In this document: positions 8,780 to 17,487 of the stretch, piece by piece | Position numbering within the stretch: the first letter of the stretch is position 1 | Layout: every line of letters begins with the position of its first letter | Assembly (NCBI GenBank): GCA_934371915.1 | Contig: CAKROE010000022.1 | Span: 1-32,751, forward strand | Origin: an uncultured Blautia sp. | Lineage (GTDB): Bacteria; Bacillota; Clostridia; Lachnospirales; Lachnospiraceae | Direction: 5' to 3' | DNA length: 32,751 nt | Notes under the pieces: generated by a model | What the model was told of the DNA's origin: nothing | The model's input: the letters and a program-made list of their open reading frames with translations, nothing else | Database searches by the model: none | Program-made: the position numbers and the translations under genes

Positions 8780-9226
8780 ATGAGAAAAAGAAGTGCAAAA
8801 ACAACAGTAAAGTCAACAGAAGCAATTGCTGAAACAGCAGCAAAAGTAAAAGAGACTGTAAAAACAGCAGCCAAAAAAGTTGAGGCTTCCGCACCGGCTG
8901 AGAAGACAGCAGAGGTTGTAAAAGAAGTTGTAAACAAAGCTCCGGAAGTTGTTCAGAAAGCAGAAAAAACAGTTAAGACTGCTACAAAGACAGCAACTAA
9001 GACTGTTCGTAAAGCTGCAGGTGTAAGAGTAAAAGAAGTATCTCTTGAAATCTTCGAAACAAACGTTTCTATGAAAGATGTAGAGAAAGCAGTCAAAAAA
9101 GCAGTTGCAGATAAAGGTCTGACAGGAGATGTCAGCATCTACATCAACGCTGAGAGACGTGCTGCATATTATACAGTAAATCAGGAAGGTTCTGACGAAT
9201 ACAAAGTAGACCTTGGAAATTTATAA
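8780..9226 (+). CDS. DUF6465 family protein with Lys/Ala-rich N-terminal half
   Basis: A 148-residue protein in two parts. Residues 1 to about 85 are basic and low in complexity, with repeated A-K-T-V-K motifs (for example KTAAKKVEAS and KTATKTATKTVRKAAG), similar in composition to histone H1-like or amphipathic helical tails. Residues 86-148 form a compact domain (VSLEIFETNVSMKDVEKAVK, then VSIYINAERRAAYYTVNQ) like the DUF6465 domain of Lachnospiraceae. Its function is unknown to me; nucleoid or envelope association are only guesses. The ATG at 8780 follows AGGAGG (8765-8770). Codon use leans to A/T-ending codons such as AAA, ACA and GTT, more than in neighbouring genes, as in highly expressed genes. 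The stop is 3 bases before the dihydrouridine synthase start. Confidence 0.82.
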   Translation: MRKRSAKTTVKSTEAIAETAAKVKETVKTAAKKVEASAPAEKTAEVVKEVVNKAPEVVQKAEKTVKTATKTATKTVRKAAGVRVKEVSLEIFETNVSMKDVEKAVKKAVADKGLTGDVSIYINAERRAAYYTVNQEGSDEYKVDLGNL

Positions 9227-9229
9227 TTG

Positions 9230-10180
9230 ATGAAGCTGTATCTTGCTCCGCTTGAAGGAATCACGAATCATATTTATCGCAAAGCACTTTATGAATGTTT
9301 CGGAGGTTTTGATAAATATTTCATTCCTTTTATCAGGGCAAAACAGAACCTGAATTTCAGCGGCAGAGAAAAGAAGGATATTGATCCGGACAACAATCAG
9401 GGAATGTATGCGGTTCCGCAGATCCTGACCAGAAATGCAGATGATTTTCTGCGTACGGCATCACAGCTTGCCGGGCTCGGATATCGGGAGATCAATCTGA
9501 ATCTGGGCTGTCCGTCCAAGACAGTAGTTACGAAGGGCTGCGGTGCTGGTTTCCTTGACAGGCCGGATGAACTGGAACGTTTTCTTGAACACATTTTTGC
9601 AGACATCGATTTAAAAATATCCATAAAGACGCGACTGGGTATGGATGAAGCGGAGGAATTCGAAGATTTACTGGAAATTTATAATCGCTTTCCACTGGAA
9701 GAACTGATCGTTCATCCAAGAGTTCAGAAAGATTTTTATAAAAATATTCCGAATCTGGAAGCTTTTGAACATGCAGTTCAAAAGAGCAAAAATCCGCTTT
9801 GCTACAATGGGGATATTTTTTCGACAGAAGATTTTGTAAAAGTACAGGAACGCTTTCCGTCTGTGGATTGTTTTATGATGGGACGTGGTGTTCTGGCTCT
9901 GCCTTCACTGGCAAGGGAGAGTCAAGGTGGGAAGGCTGCTGATAAAGCTGAGATACGTAAGTTTCACGATATCGTATATCATACATACTGTCAGGAAGTG
10001 TCCGGAGACAGAAATGTTCTGTTCAAAATGAAAGAACTCTGGTTTTATCTGGCACCGATGTTTACTGACAGCAAAAAATATGTCAAAAAGATCAAAAAAA
10101 GTGAAAAATGTGCGGTGTATGAATGTGCAGTGAACGAATTGTTTGCGAACTGTCCGTTCAATATTACATCTGAGCAGTAA
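9230..10180 (+). CDS. tRNA-dihydrouridine synthase family protein
   Basis: This flavoenzyme reduces specific uridines to dihydrouridine in tRNA. The 316-residue protein begins with the Dus FMN-binding LAPLEGITN segment. It has NLGCPSKTV at 91-99 with the conserved cysteine C94, GCGAGFL just after, SIKTRLGMDE, an IVHPR segment and an MGRGVL phosphate-binding loop near the end. I cannot assign a DusA/B/C subtype by eye. The start is ATG at 9230, directly after the upstream TAA (an adjacent TTG at 9227 is also possible). The ribosome site is weak (GGAAAT), so translation probably depends on coupling to the DUF6465 gene. Confidence 0.92.
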   Translation: MKLYLAPLEGITNHIYRKALYECFGGFDKYFIPFIRAKQNLNFSGREKKDIDPDNNQGMYAVPQILTRNADDFLRTASQLAGLGYREINLNLGCPSKTVVTKGCGAGFLDRPDELERFLEHIFADIDLKISIKTRLGMDEAEEFEDLLEIYNRFPLEELIVHPRVQKDFYKNIPNLEAFEHAVQKSKNPLCYNGDIFSTEDFVKVQERFPSVDCFMMGRGVLALPSLARESQGGKAADKAEIRKFHDIVYHTYCQEVSGDRNVLFKMKELWFYLAPMFTDSKKYVKKIKKSEKCAVYECAVNELFANCPFNITSEQ

Positions 10181-10183
10181 ATA

Positions 10184-10230
10184 AAAAGGAAAGGGAATAC
10201 GTCAAAGTAACAACGTATCTCTTTCCTTTT
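10184..10230. terminator. Bidirectional terminator between convergent genes
   Basis: A long imperfect inverted repeat pairs 10184-10202 (AAAAGGAAAGGGAATACGT) with 10213-10230 (ACGTATCTCTTTCCTTTT), leaving one bulge and a 10-base loop. Runs of A before it and T after it suit termination from both sides. It lies between the dihydrouridine synthase (+) and the Asp/Ser-rich gene (-). Confidence 0.82.
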
Positions 10231-10257
10231 GTGCACCTGTGTATCGGTAAAAAACTA

Positions 10258-10773
10258 TTATTCTTCTGTGTAGTCGCCATTATCGGAAGATGTTGTGTCA
10301 TCCGTGCCGGTATTATCCGGTTCATAATAAGTGAATCCGTCACCGCTATCGTCGGTGCTGTCAGGATAATCGTAATCACCCGGCTGTGAAATACCCTCAT
10401 CAACTACATTATCACTGGAACCGTCATCATAATTGTTGTCAGTGGATGAATCGACATCGGAATTGTCCGTGTCAGAAGTATCCGTGCCGGTATCTGAACT
10501 GTTATCATAAGACGGATCAGAACTGTCGGAATTATCCGAAGAATCGTCATAATCATAGTTGCTGTCCTGAGTATAAATCGGAAATCCGGCATCTTCTTCC
10601 TGGGAGGAACGGATTGCCTCAGCTTCAGCGGCTGTCTCGGGTGCTTCTGTGACAGTGGCACGGGCTTTGGCGGCTACGACAGCATCCTTTGGTACCACAG
10701 CATAAATGGCAAACATGGCGCAGGAAAAAACGAGCGCCATCATGGCAATGTGTATTTCGTCTCTGTATTTCAT
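10258..10773 (-). CDS. Membrane-anchored Asp/Ser-rich protein of unknown function
   Basis: The only minus-strand gene in the window, 171 residues. Residues 7-27 form one hydrophobic segment (IHIAMMALVFSCAMFAIYAV), acting as an uncleaved anchor or signal peptide; the cysteine in it lacks a good lipobox. After a short Ala/Glu-rich spacer, residues from about 65 to the end are acidic and low in complexity, built from D, S, N, T, G and Y (for example DDSSDNSDSSDPSYDNSSD). No catalytic domain is visible. The very high Asp content outside the membrane suggests cation binding or a flexible spacer, which is inference. GAGGGA precedes the ATG, and the frame has no competitor on the opposite strand. 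Confidence 0.72.
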   Translation of the reverse strand: MKYRDEIHIAMMALVFSCAMFAIYAVVPKDAVVAAKARATVTEAPETAAEAEAIRSSQEEDAGFPIYTQDSNYDYDDSSDNSDSSDPSYDNSSDTGTDTSDTDNSDVDSSTDNNYDDGSSDNVVDEGISQPGDYDYPDSTDDSGDGFTYYEPDNTGTDDTTSSDNGDYTEE

Positions 10774-10810
10774 AGATATCCCTCTTTACTTATGTGTTTG
10801 ATCTTTTCAT

Positions 10811-10841
10811 AGTATATCATGTCCTGAGCTGCTTTTGTAAA
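10811..10841 (-). promoter_or_regulatory. Candidate promoter for the Asp/Ser-rich gene
   Basis: Read on the minus strand, TGATATACT gives an extended -10 (TGn plus TATACT, with the hexamer at 10811-10816). TTTACA lies at 10836-10841. The 19-base spacing is long, but an extended -10 tolerates this. It sits about 40 bases before the minus-strand start codon. Confidence 0.45.
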
Positions 10842-10857
10842 GAAAATTCTACCACAA

Positions 10858-10886
10858 TTGCAATATTTTGCGTTCCATTGTAAAAT
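10858..10886 (+). promoter_or_regulatory. Candidate promoter for the RsmJ-like gene
   Basis: TTGCAA (10858-10863) and TAAAAT (10881-10886) are separated by 17 bases and end 30 bases before the methyltransferase start. Together with the minus-strand promoter it makes a divergent promoter region in the 143-base gap. Confidence 0.5.
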
Positions 10887-10916
10887 AGGCTTATTCCAGG
10901 AAAGTGAAAGAAAAAA

Positions 10917-11648
10917 ATGAGTGATAAAATTGTAATCTGTCTTGAAAAAGGCGGACAGAGAGATATGGCGGAAGCCTTTGCCAGACGCACAGGCTATCGC
11001 ATTGCAGAAAAACAGGGAGAATATCTGACGGTTCTTTTCAGCGCGAAGGGAGTGTCTCTGACAGGTTTCGGACTGACTTATCAGGGAGATTTCGAAAATA
11101 TGCTCCACCGTGTCACGAATGGCAGACTGCAGCATGAAATGCTGGTTCGCGCGGCCAAGTCGGAAAAGCCCGGCCGCAGGGCAATTGATGCGACAGCAGG
11201 CATGGGCGAAGATGCGTTCCTTCTGGCAGCACAGGGGTATGAAGTAACACTGTATGAACAAAACCCAGTGATCGCGGCACTTCTAAAAGATGCGTTGCGT
11301 CGTGCAAAGAAACATATGGTTTTAAAAGATATTGCAGCCCGAATGAAACTGATCGAGGGGAACAGCGTGGAATGTTTGGCGAAACAGCTTGATCCGGTAG
11401 ATGTGATCTATCTTGATCCGATGTTTCCGGCAAGACAGAAATCCAGCCTGATCAACAAAAAACTTCAGCTGATCCAGAAACTTGAACCGCCGTGCTCCGA
11501 AGAGACGGAGCTTTTTGATGCGGCGATCAGGGCAAATCCGGAGAAAATCATCGTAAAACGTCCACTGAAGAGCGAATTTCTCGCAGACAGAAAGCCATCC
11601 TATACCCTAAACGGAAAGGCAATCCGGTACGACTGCTACACTTTATAG
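10917..11648 (+). CDS. Class I SAM-dependent methyltransferase, RsmJ-like
   Basis: A 243-residue protein resembling RsmJ (YhiQ), which makes m2G1516 in the 16S rRNA of E. coli. The SAM-binding motif I is AIDATAGMGEDAF at residues 89-101, the acidic motif II region is TLYEQNPVIAALL (111-123), and the catalytic-type motif is VIYLDPMFP at 163-171. The last is followed by the RsmJ-typical ARQKSSLINKK. Length and motif order match RsmJ, but the first 70 residues are divergent, so another RNA target is possible. The ATG at 10917 follows a modest AGGAAAGTG. The gene appears to be its own unit: its promoter is directly upstream and mutS has a separate one. Confidence 0.85.
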   Translation: MSDKIVICLEKGGQRDMAEAFARRTGYRIAEKQGEYLTVLFSAKGVSLTGFGLTYQGDFENMLHRVTNGRLQHEMLVRAAKSEKPGRRAIDATAGMGEDAFLLAAQGYEVTLYEQNPVIAALLKDALRRAKKHMVLKDIAARMKLIEGNSVECLAKQLDPVDVIYLDPMFPARQKSSLINKKLQLIQKLEPPCSEETELFDAAIRANPEKIIVKRPLKSEFLADRKPSYTLNGKAIRYDCYTL

Positions 11649-11669
11649 AAATTTTCTCATCACCGCACC

Positions 11670-11698
11670 TTGAACCCCCTGTTTATTTATGTTAAAAT
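11670..11698 (+). promoter_or_regulatory. Promoter of the mutS operon
   Basis: TTGAAC at 11670-11675 and TAAAAT at 11693-11698 are spaced by 17 bases, and a TG at 11690-11691 adds an extended -10. Transcription would begin near 11705, leaving a leader of about 135 bases before mutS. Confidence 0.6.
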
Positions 11699-11731
11699 TA
11701 AAAAGTTTCAAAAATACAACTAACAACTACC

Positions 11732-11814
11732 TGACCATGTTTCACACAGTTTTCCAAATGACCATTACTGTGAAAAGACATGGTCATACTTAAGATAAAG
11801 AGGCATATAGCCTC
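11732..11814 (+). promoter_or_regulatory. Structured leader of mutS with alternative hairpins
   Basis: A perfect 9-bp inverted repeat, TGACCATGT (11732-11740) with ACATGGTCA (11778-11786), encloses a second pairing, TTCACA (11741-11746) with TGTGAA (11769-11774). A second copy of TGACCAT at 11759-11765 can compete for the same right arm. A separate small hairpin, GAGGC-ATATA-GCCTC, lies at 11800-11814. No T run follows either element, so these are not intrinsic terminators. They could be an operator or an RNA element acting on mutS translation. Confidence 0.55.
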
Positions 11815-11839
11815 ACATTAAAAGGAGATTACAAACACA

Positions 11840-14473
11840 ATGGCAATGAGTCCGATGATGCAGGAATACTGCAAAACAAAGGAAAAATATAAGGATTGTG
11901 TGCTTTTTTACAGGCTGGGTGACTTTTATGAAATGTTCTTTGACGACGCGATTCTTGTATCAAAGGAACTGGAACTGACACTGACCGGAAAGGACTGCGG
12001 ACTGGAAGAACGTGCGCCGATGTGTGGGATTCCGTTTCATGCATCCGAAGTGTATATCAAACGACTGATCGAAAAAGGGCATAAGGTTGCGATCTGTGAG
12101 CAGGTAGAAGACCCGAAGAAAGCAAAGGGACTTGTAAAGCGTGAAGTTATCCGGGTGGTGACACCGGGAACAACGCTGGATGCCACATCACTGGATGAAT
12201 CCAAAAACAACTATCTGATGTCGATCGTTTCACTCGAAGATCATTTTGGCTGTGCCATTGCAGATATTACGACTGGTGACTGTTTCCTTACTGAGGTAGA
12301 CAGACCACAGAAACTGCTTGACGAGATCAACAAATTCGTTCCGGCAGAAATTATCTGTAATGACGCCTTTTTTATGAGCGGAGTTGATACAGAAGATTTA
12401 AAAGAACGTCTGAGAATCTGCATCTTCCCTCTGGATAACTGGTATTTTGACGACAGTCTCTGCCAGCGTACTCTGAAAGAACACTTCCATGTAAATACAC
12501 TGGAAGGTCTGGGGTTGCAGGATTATGACAGCGGTGTGATCGCAGCAGGTGCTTTGTTCCAGTATCTTAACGAGACACAGAAAACGGCATTGTCACATAT
12601 GGCAACGATCCACCCGTATACCGCAGATAAATTTATGCTGATCGACAGTTCTACAATACGAAATCTCGAAATTGTAGAAACACTTCGTGAAAAACAGAAA
12701 CGTGGATCCCTTCTGTGGGTTCTGGACAAGACAAAGACAGCAATGGGTGCCCGTACACTGCGTGGTTATGTAGAGCAGCCGCTGATCGATGCCCAGGAGA
12801 TCAACCTGAGACTGACAGCAGTGGAAGAACTGACACAGAAACCGATGCTCCGTGAAGAAATCAGAGAATACTTAAATCCGATCTACGATCTGGAGCGACT
12901 GGTCAGCCGTATCAGCTATCAGTCCGCAAATCCGAGAGATATGGTTTCTTTTGCATCTTCGCTTGAAATGCTTCCGTTTATCCGTCAGATCCTGAAGGAG
13001 TTTGAGGCACCTGTCCTGAGGCAGATCTATGAAGACATGGATCCGCTGGAAGATGTGACGGATCTGATCAAACGCGCAATCGTAGAAGATCCGCCGCTTG
13101 CACAGAAAGACGGAGGCATCATCCGTGAGGGCTTTAATGCGGATGTTGATAAATACCGCCGTTCCCGTACAGACGGCAAGAAATGGCTTGCAGAACTTGA
13201 AGCAAGAGAAAAAGAACGTACCGGTATCAAGAACCTCAAGATCAAATACAACCGTGTATTCGGCTATTCTCTGGAAGTGACAAATTCATTCAAAGACCAG
13301 GTTCCGGATAACTATGTCCGTAAACAGACCCTGGCAAACGCAGAACGTTATATTACACAGGAACTGAAAGATCTGGAAGATCTGATCCTTGGTGCAGAAG
13401 ACCGCCTCTATGCATTGGAATATGAATTGTTTGCAGATGTAAGAGAAAAGGTCGGTCAGGAAGTTGTACGTATCCAGAAGACCGCAAAAGCAGTTGCGGC
13501 ACTCGATGTATTTGCTTCACTGGCACTTGTGGCAGAACGCAACAATTTTGTGAAACCAAAGATCAATGAGAATGGTGTCCTTGACATTAAGGGCGGACGT
13601 CATCCGGTCGTTGAGCAGATGATTGAAAATGATATGTTTATTGCGAATGATACATATCTGGACAACCAGAAAAAACGTGTTTCTGTCATTACGGGACCGA
13701 ATATGGCTGGTAAATCTACATATATGCGTCAGACGGCACTGATCGTTCTGATGGCACAGATCGGAAGTTTTGTTCCGGCGGAAAAAGCAAATATCGGAAT
13801 CGTGGACCGTATTTTTACCCGTGTGGGTGCGTCTGATGATCTTGCAAGTGGTCAGAGTACTTTTATGGTAGAGATGACAGAGGTTGCGAATATTCTCCGT
13901 AATGCTACTGCAAAGAGCCTTCTGATCCTCGATGAGATCGGACGTGGTACAAGTACATTTGATGGACTTGCCATCGCCTGGGCAGTGATCGAACACATCA
14001 GTAATACAAAGCTTTGCGGTGCGAAGACTCTTTTTGCAACACACTATCATGAACTTACAGAGCTGGAAGGCAAGATTCCGGGAGTAAATAACTACTGTAT
14101 TGCAGTCAAAGAAAAGGGCGACGATATTGTTTTCCTTCGAAAGATTGTCAAAGGCGGTGCTGACAAGAGTTATGGTATTCAGGTTGCCAAGCTGGCAGGT
14201 GTTCCGGATTCTGTTATCAGCCGTGCAAAGGAACTGGTAGAGGAACTGAGCGACGCAGACATTACAGCTGCCGTTAAGGATCTGACCGCTCCGAAGAAAA
14301 AGCAGAAAATTATGTATGATCAGGTAGACATGGCACAGATGTCACTTTTTGACACCGTGCAGGACAATGATATCGTAGATGAAATCCGTGATCTTGATAT
14401 GACACATCTGACACCGATGGAAGCTATGAATATTTTATATAATTTACAGAACAAGATCAAAAATCGCTGGTAA
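11840..14473 (+). CDS. mutS: DNA mismatch repair protein MutS
   Basis: MutS recognises mispaired bases and recruits MutL. The 877-residue protein has the full MutS1 layout. An N-terminal mismatch-binding domain includes YKDCVLFYRLGDFYEMFFDDA, which carries the F-x-E wedge motif. Then come the connector and lever/clamp domains. The C-terminal ATPase has Walker A GPNMAGKST at residues 619-627, a LLILDEIGRGTSTFDG Walker B/D-loop region and a TLFATHYHEL segment. The start is the ATG at 11840, 12 bases after AGGAG; a second ATG two codons on is possible. mutL follows closely. The long structured leader upstream is listed separately. Confidence 0.97.
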   Translation: MAMSPMMQEYCKTKEKYKDCVLFYRLGDFYEMFFDDAILVSKELELTLTGKDCGLEERAPMCGIPFHASEVYIKRLIEKGHKVAICEQVEDPKKAKGLVKREVIRVVTPGTTLDATSLDESKNNYLMSIVSLEDHFGCAIADITTGDCFLTEVDRPQKLLDEINKFVPAEIICNDAFFMSGVDTEDLKERLRICIFPLDNWYFDDSLCQRTLKEHFHVNTLEGLGLQDYDSGVIAAGALFQYLNETQKTALSHMATIHPYTADKFMLIDSSTIRNLEIVETLREKQKRGSLLWVLDKTKTAMGARTLRGYVEQPLIDAQEINLRLTAVEELTQKPMLREEIREYLNPIYDLERLVSRISYQSANPRDMVSFASSLEMLPFIRQILKEFEAPVLRQIYEDMDPLEDVTDLIKRAIVEDPPLAQKDGGIIREGFNADVDKYRRSRTDGKKWLAELEAREKERTGIKNLKIKYNRVFGYSLEVTNSFKDQVPDNYVRKQTLANAERYITQELKDLEDLILGAEDRLYALEYELFADVREKVGQEVVRIQKTAKAVAALDVFASLALVAERNNFVKPKINENGVLDIKGGRHPVVEQMIENDMFIANDTYLDNQKKRVSVITGPNMAGKSTYMRQTALIVLMAQIGSFVPAEKANIGIVDRIFTRVGASDDLASGQSTFMVEMTEVANILRNATAKSLLILDEIGRGTSTFDGLAIAWAVIEHISNTKLCGAKTLFATHYHELTELEGKIPGVNNYCIAVKEKGDDIVFLRKIVKGGADKSYGIQVAKLAGVPDSVISRAKELVEELSDADITAAVKDLTAPKKKQKIMYDQVDMAQMSLFDTVQDNDIVDEIRDLDMTHLTPMEAMNILYNLQNKIKNRW

Positions 14474-14506
14474 AAGGGCAGGGTGGTCTGTCGTATGGAG
14501 GGTGCT

Positions 14507-16525
14507 TTGAGAAAAATCGCAGTTTTAGATCAGAATACAATTGACAAGATTGCTGCCGGAGAGGTAGTGGAGCGTCCGTCTTCGGTTGTAAAGGAACTGG
14601 TAGAAAATGCTATAGATGCCGGAGCAACGGCAGTGACTGTGGAAATCACGGATGGCGGAAAAAAACTGATCCGTATCACAGATAATGGGTCCGGAATGGA
14701 ATCTGAGCAGATCCCGCTTGCATTTTTGCGTCATGCGACAAGCAAGATTGAAAAGGTCGAAGATCTGGAGCACATTGCATCGCTGGGGTTCCGTGGTGAG
14801 GCACTTTCCAGTATTGCAGCTGTTTCACAGGTAGAACTGATCACAAAAACTCCTTCAGATATCAGCGGTTCCCGTTATGTGATTGAAGGTGGGAAGGAAA
14901 TTGCGCTGGAAGAACTCGGTGCACCGGAGGGAACGACTTTCCTTGTGCGAAATCTTTTTTATAATACACCGGCGAGAAGCAAATTCTTGAAATCAGATAT
15001 GACAGAAGCAAATTATATCCATACACTGATGGAACAGCTTGCTCTGTCCCACCCGGAGATTTCGTTTAAATATATTCAGAACAAACAGGTTAAGCTGCAT
15101 ACATCCGGAAATTACAGTGTGAAAGATGTCATATACAGCGTGTATGGCAGGGAAATTGCAAAAGCTCTTCTGGATGTAAATTATGAAAATTCTTTTATGA
15201 AAGTAGAAGGATTTGTAGGAAAACCGGAGATTGCCAGAGGAAACCGTAGTTTCGAGAATTATTATATAAATGGACGCTATGTAAAAAACAATATCATCAC
15301 AAAAGCTATTGAAAATGCCTACAGAGGATTTCTGATGCAGCATAAATTTCCATTTGTTTCATTGCGCATGGAGATGGAGGGAAATGACCTCGATGTCAAT
15401 GTACACCCGGCAAAAAGAGAGGTACGCTTTGCCAGAGAACAGGAAGTTTATGATGCTGTTTATGATATGGTTCGGAGTGCACTGACCAGAAGGGAAATGA
15501 TTCCGAAGGTATCTGTGGACAGTACTCCTGCAAAAACAGAAACAAAAGAAGAAAAAATCACCCGTGCTGCGGTACCGGAACCGTTTGAAACGAAACGACG
15601 GGAAGAAATGTACCCGAATACGGTGAGAAAGCCGGAAGTACAGGTAAATTTAAATCCAAAGCCAAAGCCGGAATCCAGAGATGGCTTAAATGCAAGAGAG
15701 GAAATACGAAAGCCTCTTTCACAGGGCACCCCATCCGGAACACTTGTCCGTGAACCGGCAGCAGAATACAGACCTGCATTCTCTGAGGCAGAGGAAGAAA
15801 TGTTCAGCGGTACACTTCGTGAAAACCAGAAACTGGATGAAGAGAAGAAGCTGACAGAGTTAAAGCCGACAGAAGAGCCGGAGAAGAAACAGGCGCCTCC
15901 GCAGCAGCTTGAACTCTTCGAGGAAAAACTTCTTGCACCGGAATCCAGAAATCGTATCCGCGTGATCGGACAGATTTTTGATACTTACTGGCTGGTGCAG
16001 TTTGAAGATAACTTTTATATCATCGATCAGCACGCGGCACACGAAAAAGTATATTACGAGCGCATGGTGAAACAGTTCCGTGAACATTCCATCGATTCGC
16101 AGTATCTGAGTCCGCCGATGATTGTCACCTTAAGTATGCAGGAAGAAGAAGTTCTGAATTCCAATAAAGATTATTTTGAACAGTTCGGTTTTGAAATTGA
16201 GAATTTCGGTGGTCGTGAGTATCGTATCAGCGCCGTTCCGTCGAACCTTTATGGGCTGACGGAGGAAGATCTTTTTCTGGAAATGCTTGACAATCTTTCC
16301 GGAAATAACAGCAGAGATGCATTGGATATTTTTGCATCAAAACTTGCAACTATGGCATGCAAAGCGGCAGTAAAAGGTAACCATGCGATGTCTTTTGAAG
16401 AAGCAGAAAAGCTGATCGACGAGCTTCTGACACTGGATAATCCGTATCATTGTCCGCACGGACGTCCGACGATCATTGCGATGACGCGCACAGAACTGGA
16501 AAAGAAATTTAAAAGAATTGTATAA
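14507..16525 (+). CDS. mutL: DNA mismatch repair protein MutL (endonuclease-type)
   Basis: A GHKL ATPase that links MutS to strand incision. The N-terminal part has the ATP-binding motifs KIAAGEVVERPSSVVKELVE, DNGSGM and LGFRGEALSS. A Pro/Glu/Lys-rich linker of roughly 130 residues follows. The C-terminal part keeps the metal-dependent nicking motif DQHA-x2-E-x4-E starting near D507, plus ACKAAVK and CPHGRPT, so this MutL is expected to cut DNA itself. I chose the TTG at 14507, which lies 5 bases after GGAGG and starts the protein at the family N terminus. In-frame ATG (14495) and GTG (14483) would add 4 or 8 residues and cannot be excluded. Confidence 0.95.
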   Translation: MRKIAVLDQNTIDKIAAGEVVERPSSVVKELVENAIDAGATAVTVEITDGGKKLIRITDNGSGMESEQIPLAFLRHATSKIEKVEDLEHIASLGFRGEALSSIAAVSQVELITKTPSDISGSRYVIEGGKEIALEELGAPEGTTFLVRNLFYNTPARSKFLKSDMTEANYIHTLMEQLALSHPEISFKYIQNKQVKLHTSGNYSVKDVIYSVYGREIAKALLDVNYENSFMKVEGFVGKPEIARGNRSFENYYINGRYVKNNIITKAIENAYRGFLMQHKFPFVSLRMEMEGNDLDVNVHPAKREVRFAREQEVYDAVYDMVRSALTRREMIPKVSVDSTPAKTETKEEKITRAAVPEPFETKRREEMYPNTVRKPEVQVNLNPKPKPESRDGLNAREEIRKPLSQGTPSGTLVREPAAEYRPAFSEAEEEMFSGTLRENQKLDEEKKLTELKPTEEPEKKQAPPQQLELFEEKLLAPESRNRIRVIGQIFDTYWLVQFEDNFYIIDQHAAHEKVYYERMVKQFREHSIDSQYLSPPMIVTLSMQEEEVLNSNKDYFEQFGFEIENFGGREYRISAVPSNLYGLTEEDLFLEMLDNLSGNNSRDALDIFASKLATMACKAAVKGNHAMSFEEAEKLIDELLTLDNPYHCPHGRPTIIAMTRTELEKKFKRIV

Positions 16526-16541
16526 AAATACAGGAGCAGTT

Positions 16542-17486
16542 ATGAAAAGACCTTTAATTGTCCTTACCGGGCCGACAGCGGTGGGAAAAACAAGTCTGTC
16601 TATTTCACTTGCAAAGGCGGTGAACGGGGAAATTATTTCTGCGGATTCCATGCAGGTATATAAAAGAATGGATATCGGCTCAGCAAAGATCCGTAAGGAA
16701 GAAATGCAGGGCGTAAAGCACTATCTGGTGGATGTACTTGAGCCGGAAGAGGAATTTCATATTGTAAAATTTCAGAAGATGGCAAAAGCTGCCATGGATG
16801 AAATCTATGCAAAAGGGAAAGTTCCGATTCTGGTCGGTGGAACCGGATTTTATATTCAGGCAGTGACAAGAGATATTGATTTCACAGAGGCGCAGCAGGA
16901 AAATACTTACCGTACAGAACTGGAAAAGCTGGCAGAAGAAAAAGGTGCCAAGTATCTTCATGAGCGTCTTCGCGAGGTCGATCCGGCGAGTGCAGAGTCG
17001 ATTCATGCCAATAATGTCAAACGTGTGATCCGGGCACTGGAATTTTATCATCAGAACGGAACACCGATTTCTGAACATAATGAAGAACAGAAAAAACAGG
17101 TAAGTCCATATAATTTTGCCTATTTTGTGCTGAATGCTCCACGTGAAATTTTATATGAGAGGATTGACAGGCGCGTGGATCAGATGCTGGAAGAAGGTCT
17201 GGTAAAAGAAGTCGAAGAGCTTAAGCGAGAAGGATGCCATCGTGGAATGGTTTCCATGCAGGGACTTGGTTATAAGGAAATCCTTGCGTATCTGGAAGGA
17301 GAATATCCGCTGGAAGAAGCAGTGCGCATTCTGAAACGTGATACCAGACATTTTGCGAAGCGGCAGCTTACCTGGTTCCGCAGAGAGTCCGATGTGATCT
17401 GGGTAGATAAAGAGAAATTTGACTGGGATGAAAAAGAAATCCTGAAATATATGAAACACATTTGTGAGGAAAGGAAGATCGTTTAG
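16542..17486 (+). CDS. miaA: tRNA dimethylallyltransferase MiaA
   Basis: MiaA transfers a dimethylallyl group to A37 of tRNAs that read UNN codons, making the i6A that MiaB then modifies. The 314-residue protein has the P-loop GPTAVGKT at 10-17, an EIISADSMQVYK segment with the conserved Asp, an ILVGGTGFYIQA segment and a NNVKRVIRALE substrate region. QGLGYKEI and RQLTWFRRE occur near the end. The ATG at 16542 follows AGGAG (16532-16536). A longer frame from 16518 overlaps the mutL stop and lacks a good ribosome site. It is part of the mutS-mutL operon, with gaps of 16 bases or fewer around it. Confidence 0.97.
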   Translation: MKRPLIVLTGPTAVGKTSLSISLAKAVNGEIISADSMQVYKRMDIGSAKIRKEEMQGVKHYLVDVLEPEEEFHIVKFQKMAKAAMDEIYAKGKVPILVGGTGFYIQAVTRDIDFTEAQQENTYRTELEKLAEEKGAKYLHERLREVDPASAESIHANNVKRVIRALEFYHQNGTPISEHNEEQKKQVSPYNFAYFVLNAPREILYERIDRRVDQMLEEGLVKEVEELKREGCHRGMVSMQGLGYKEILAYLEGEYPLEEAVRILKRDTRHFAKRQLTWFRRESDVIWVDKEKFDWDEKEILKYMKHICEERKIV

Positions 17487-17487
17487 T

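Noticed and set aside
10770..11261. 163-codon minus-strand frame opposite the RsmJ-like gene
   Set aside because: It is antisense to a clear methyltransferase, has no ribosome site and shows no domain pattern.
13517..14050. 177-codon minus-strand frame opposite mutS
   Set aside because: It mirrors the conserved mutS ATPase region; its composition is that of a frame shadow.
14483..14506. GTG 14483 or ATG 14495 as the mutL start
   Set aside because: Both are possible, but GGAGG sits 5 bases before TTG 14507 and the family N terminus begins there.
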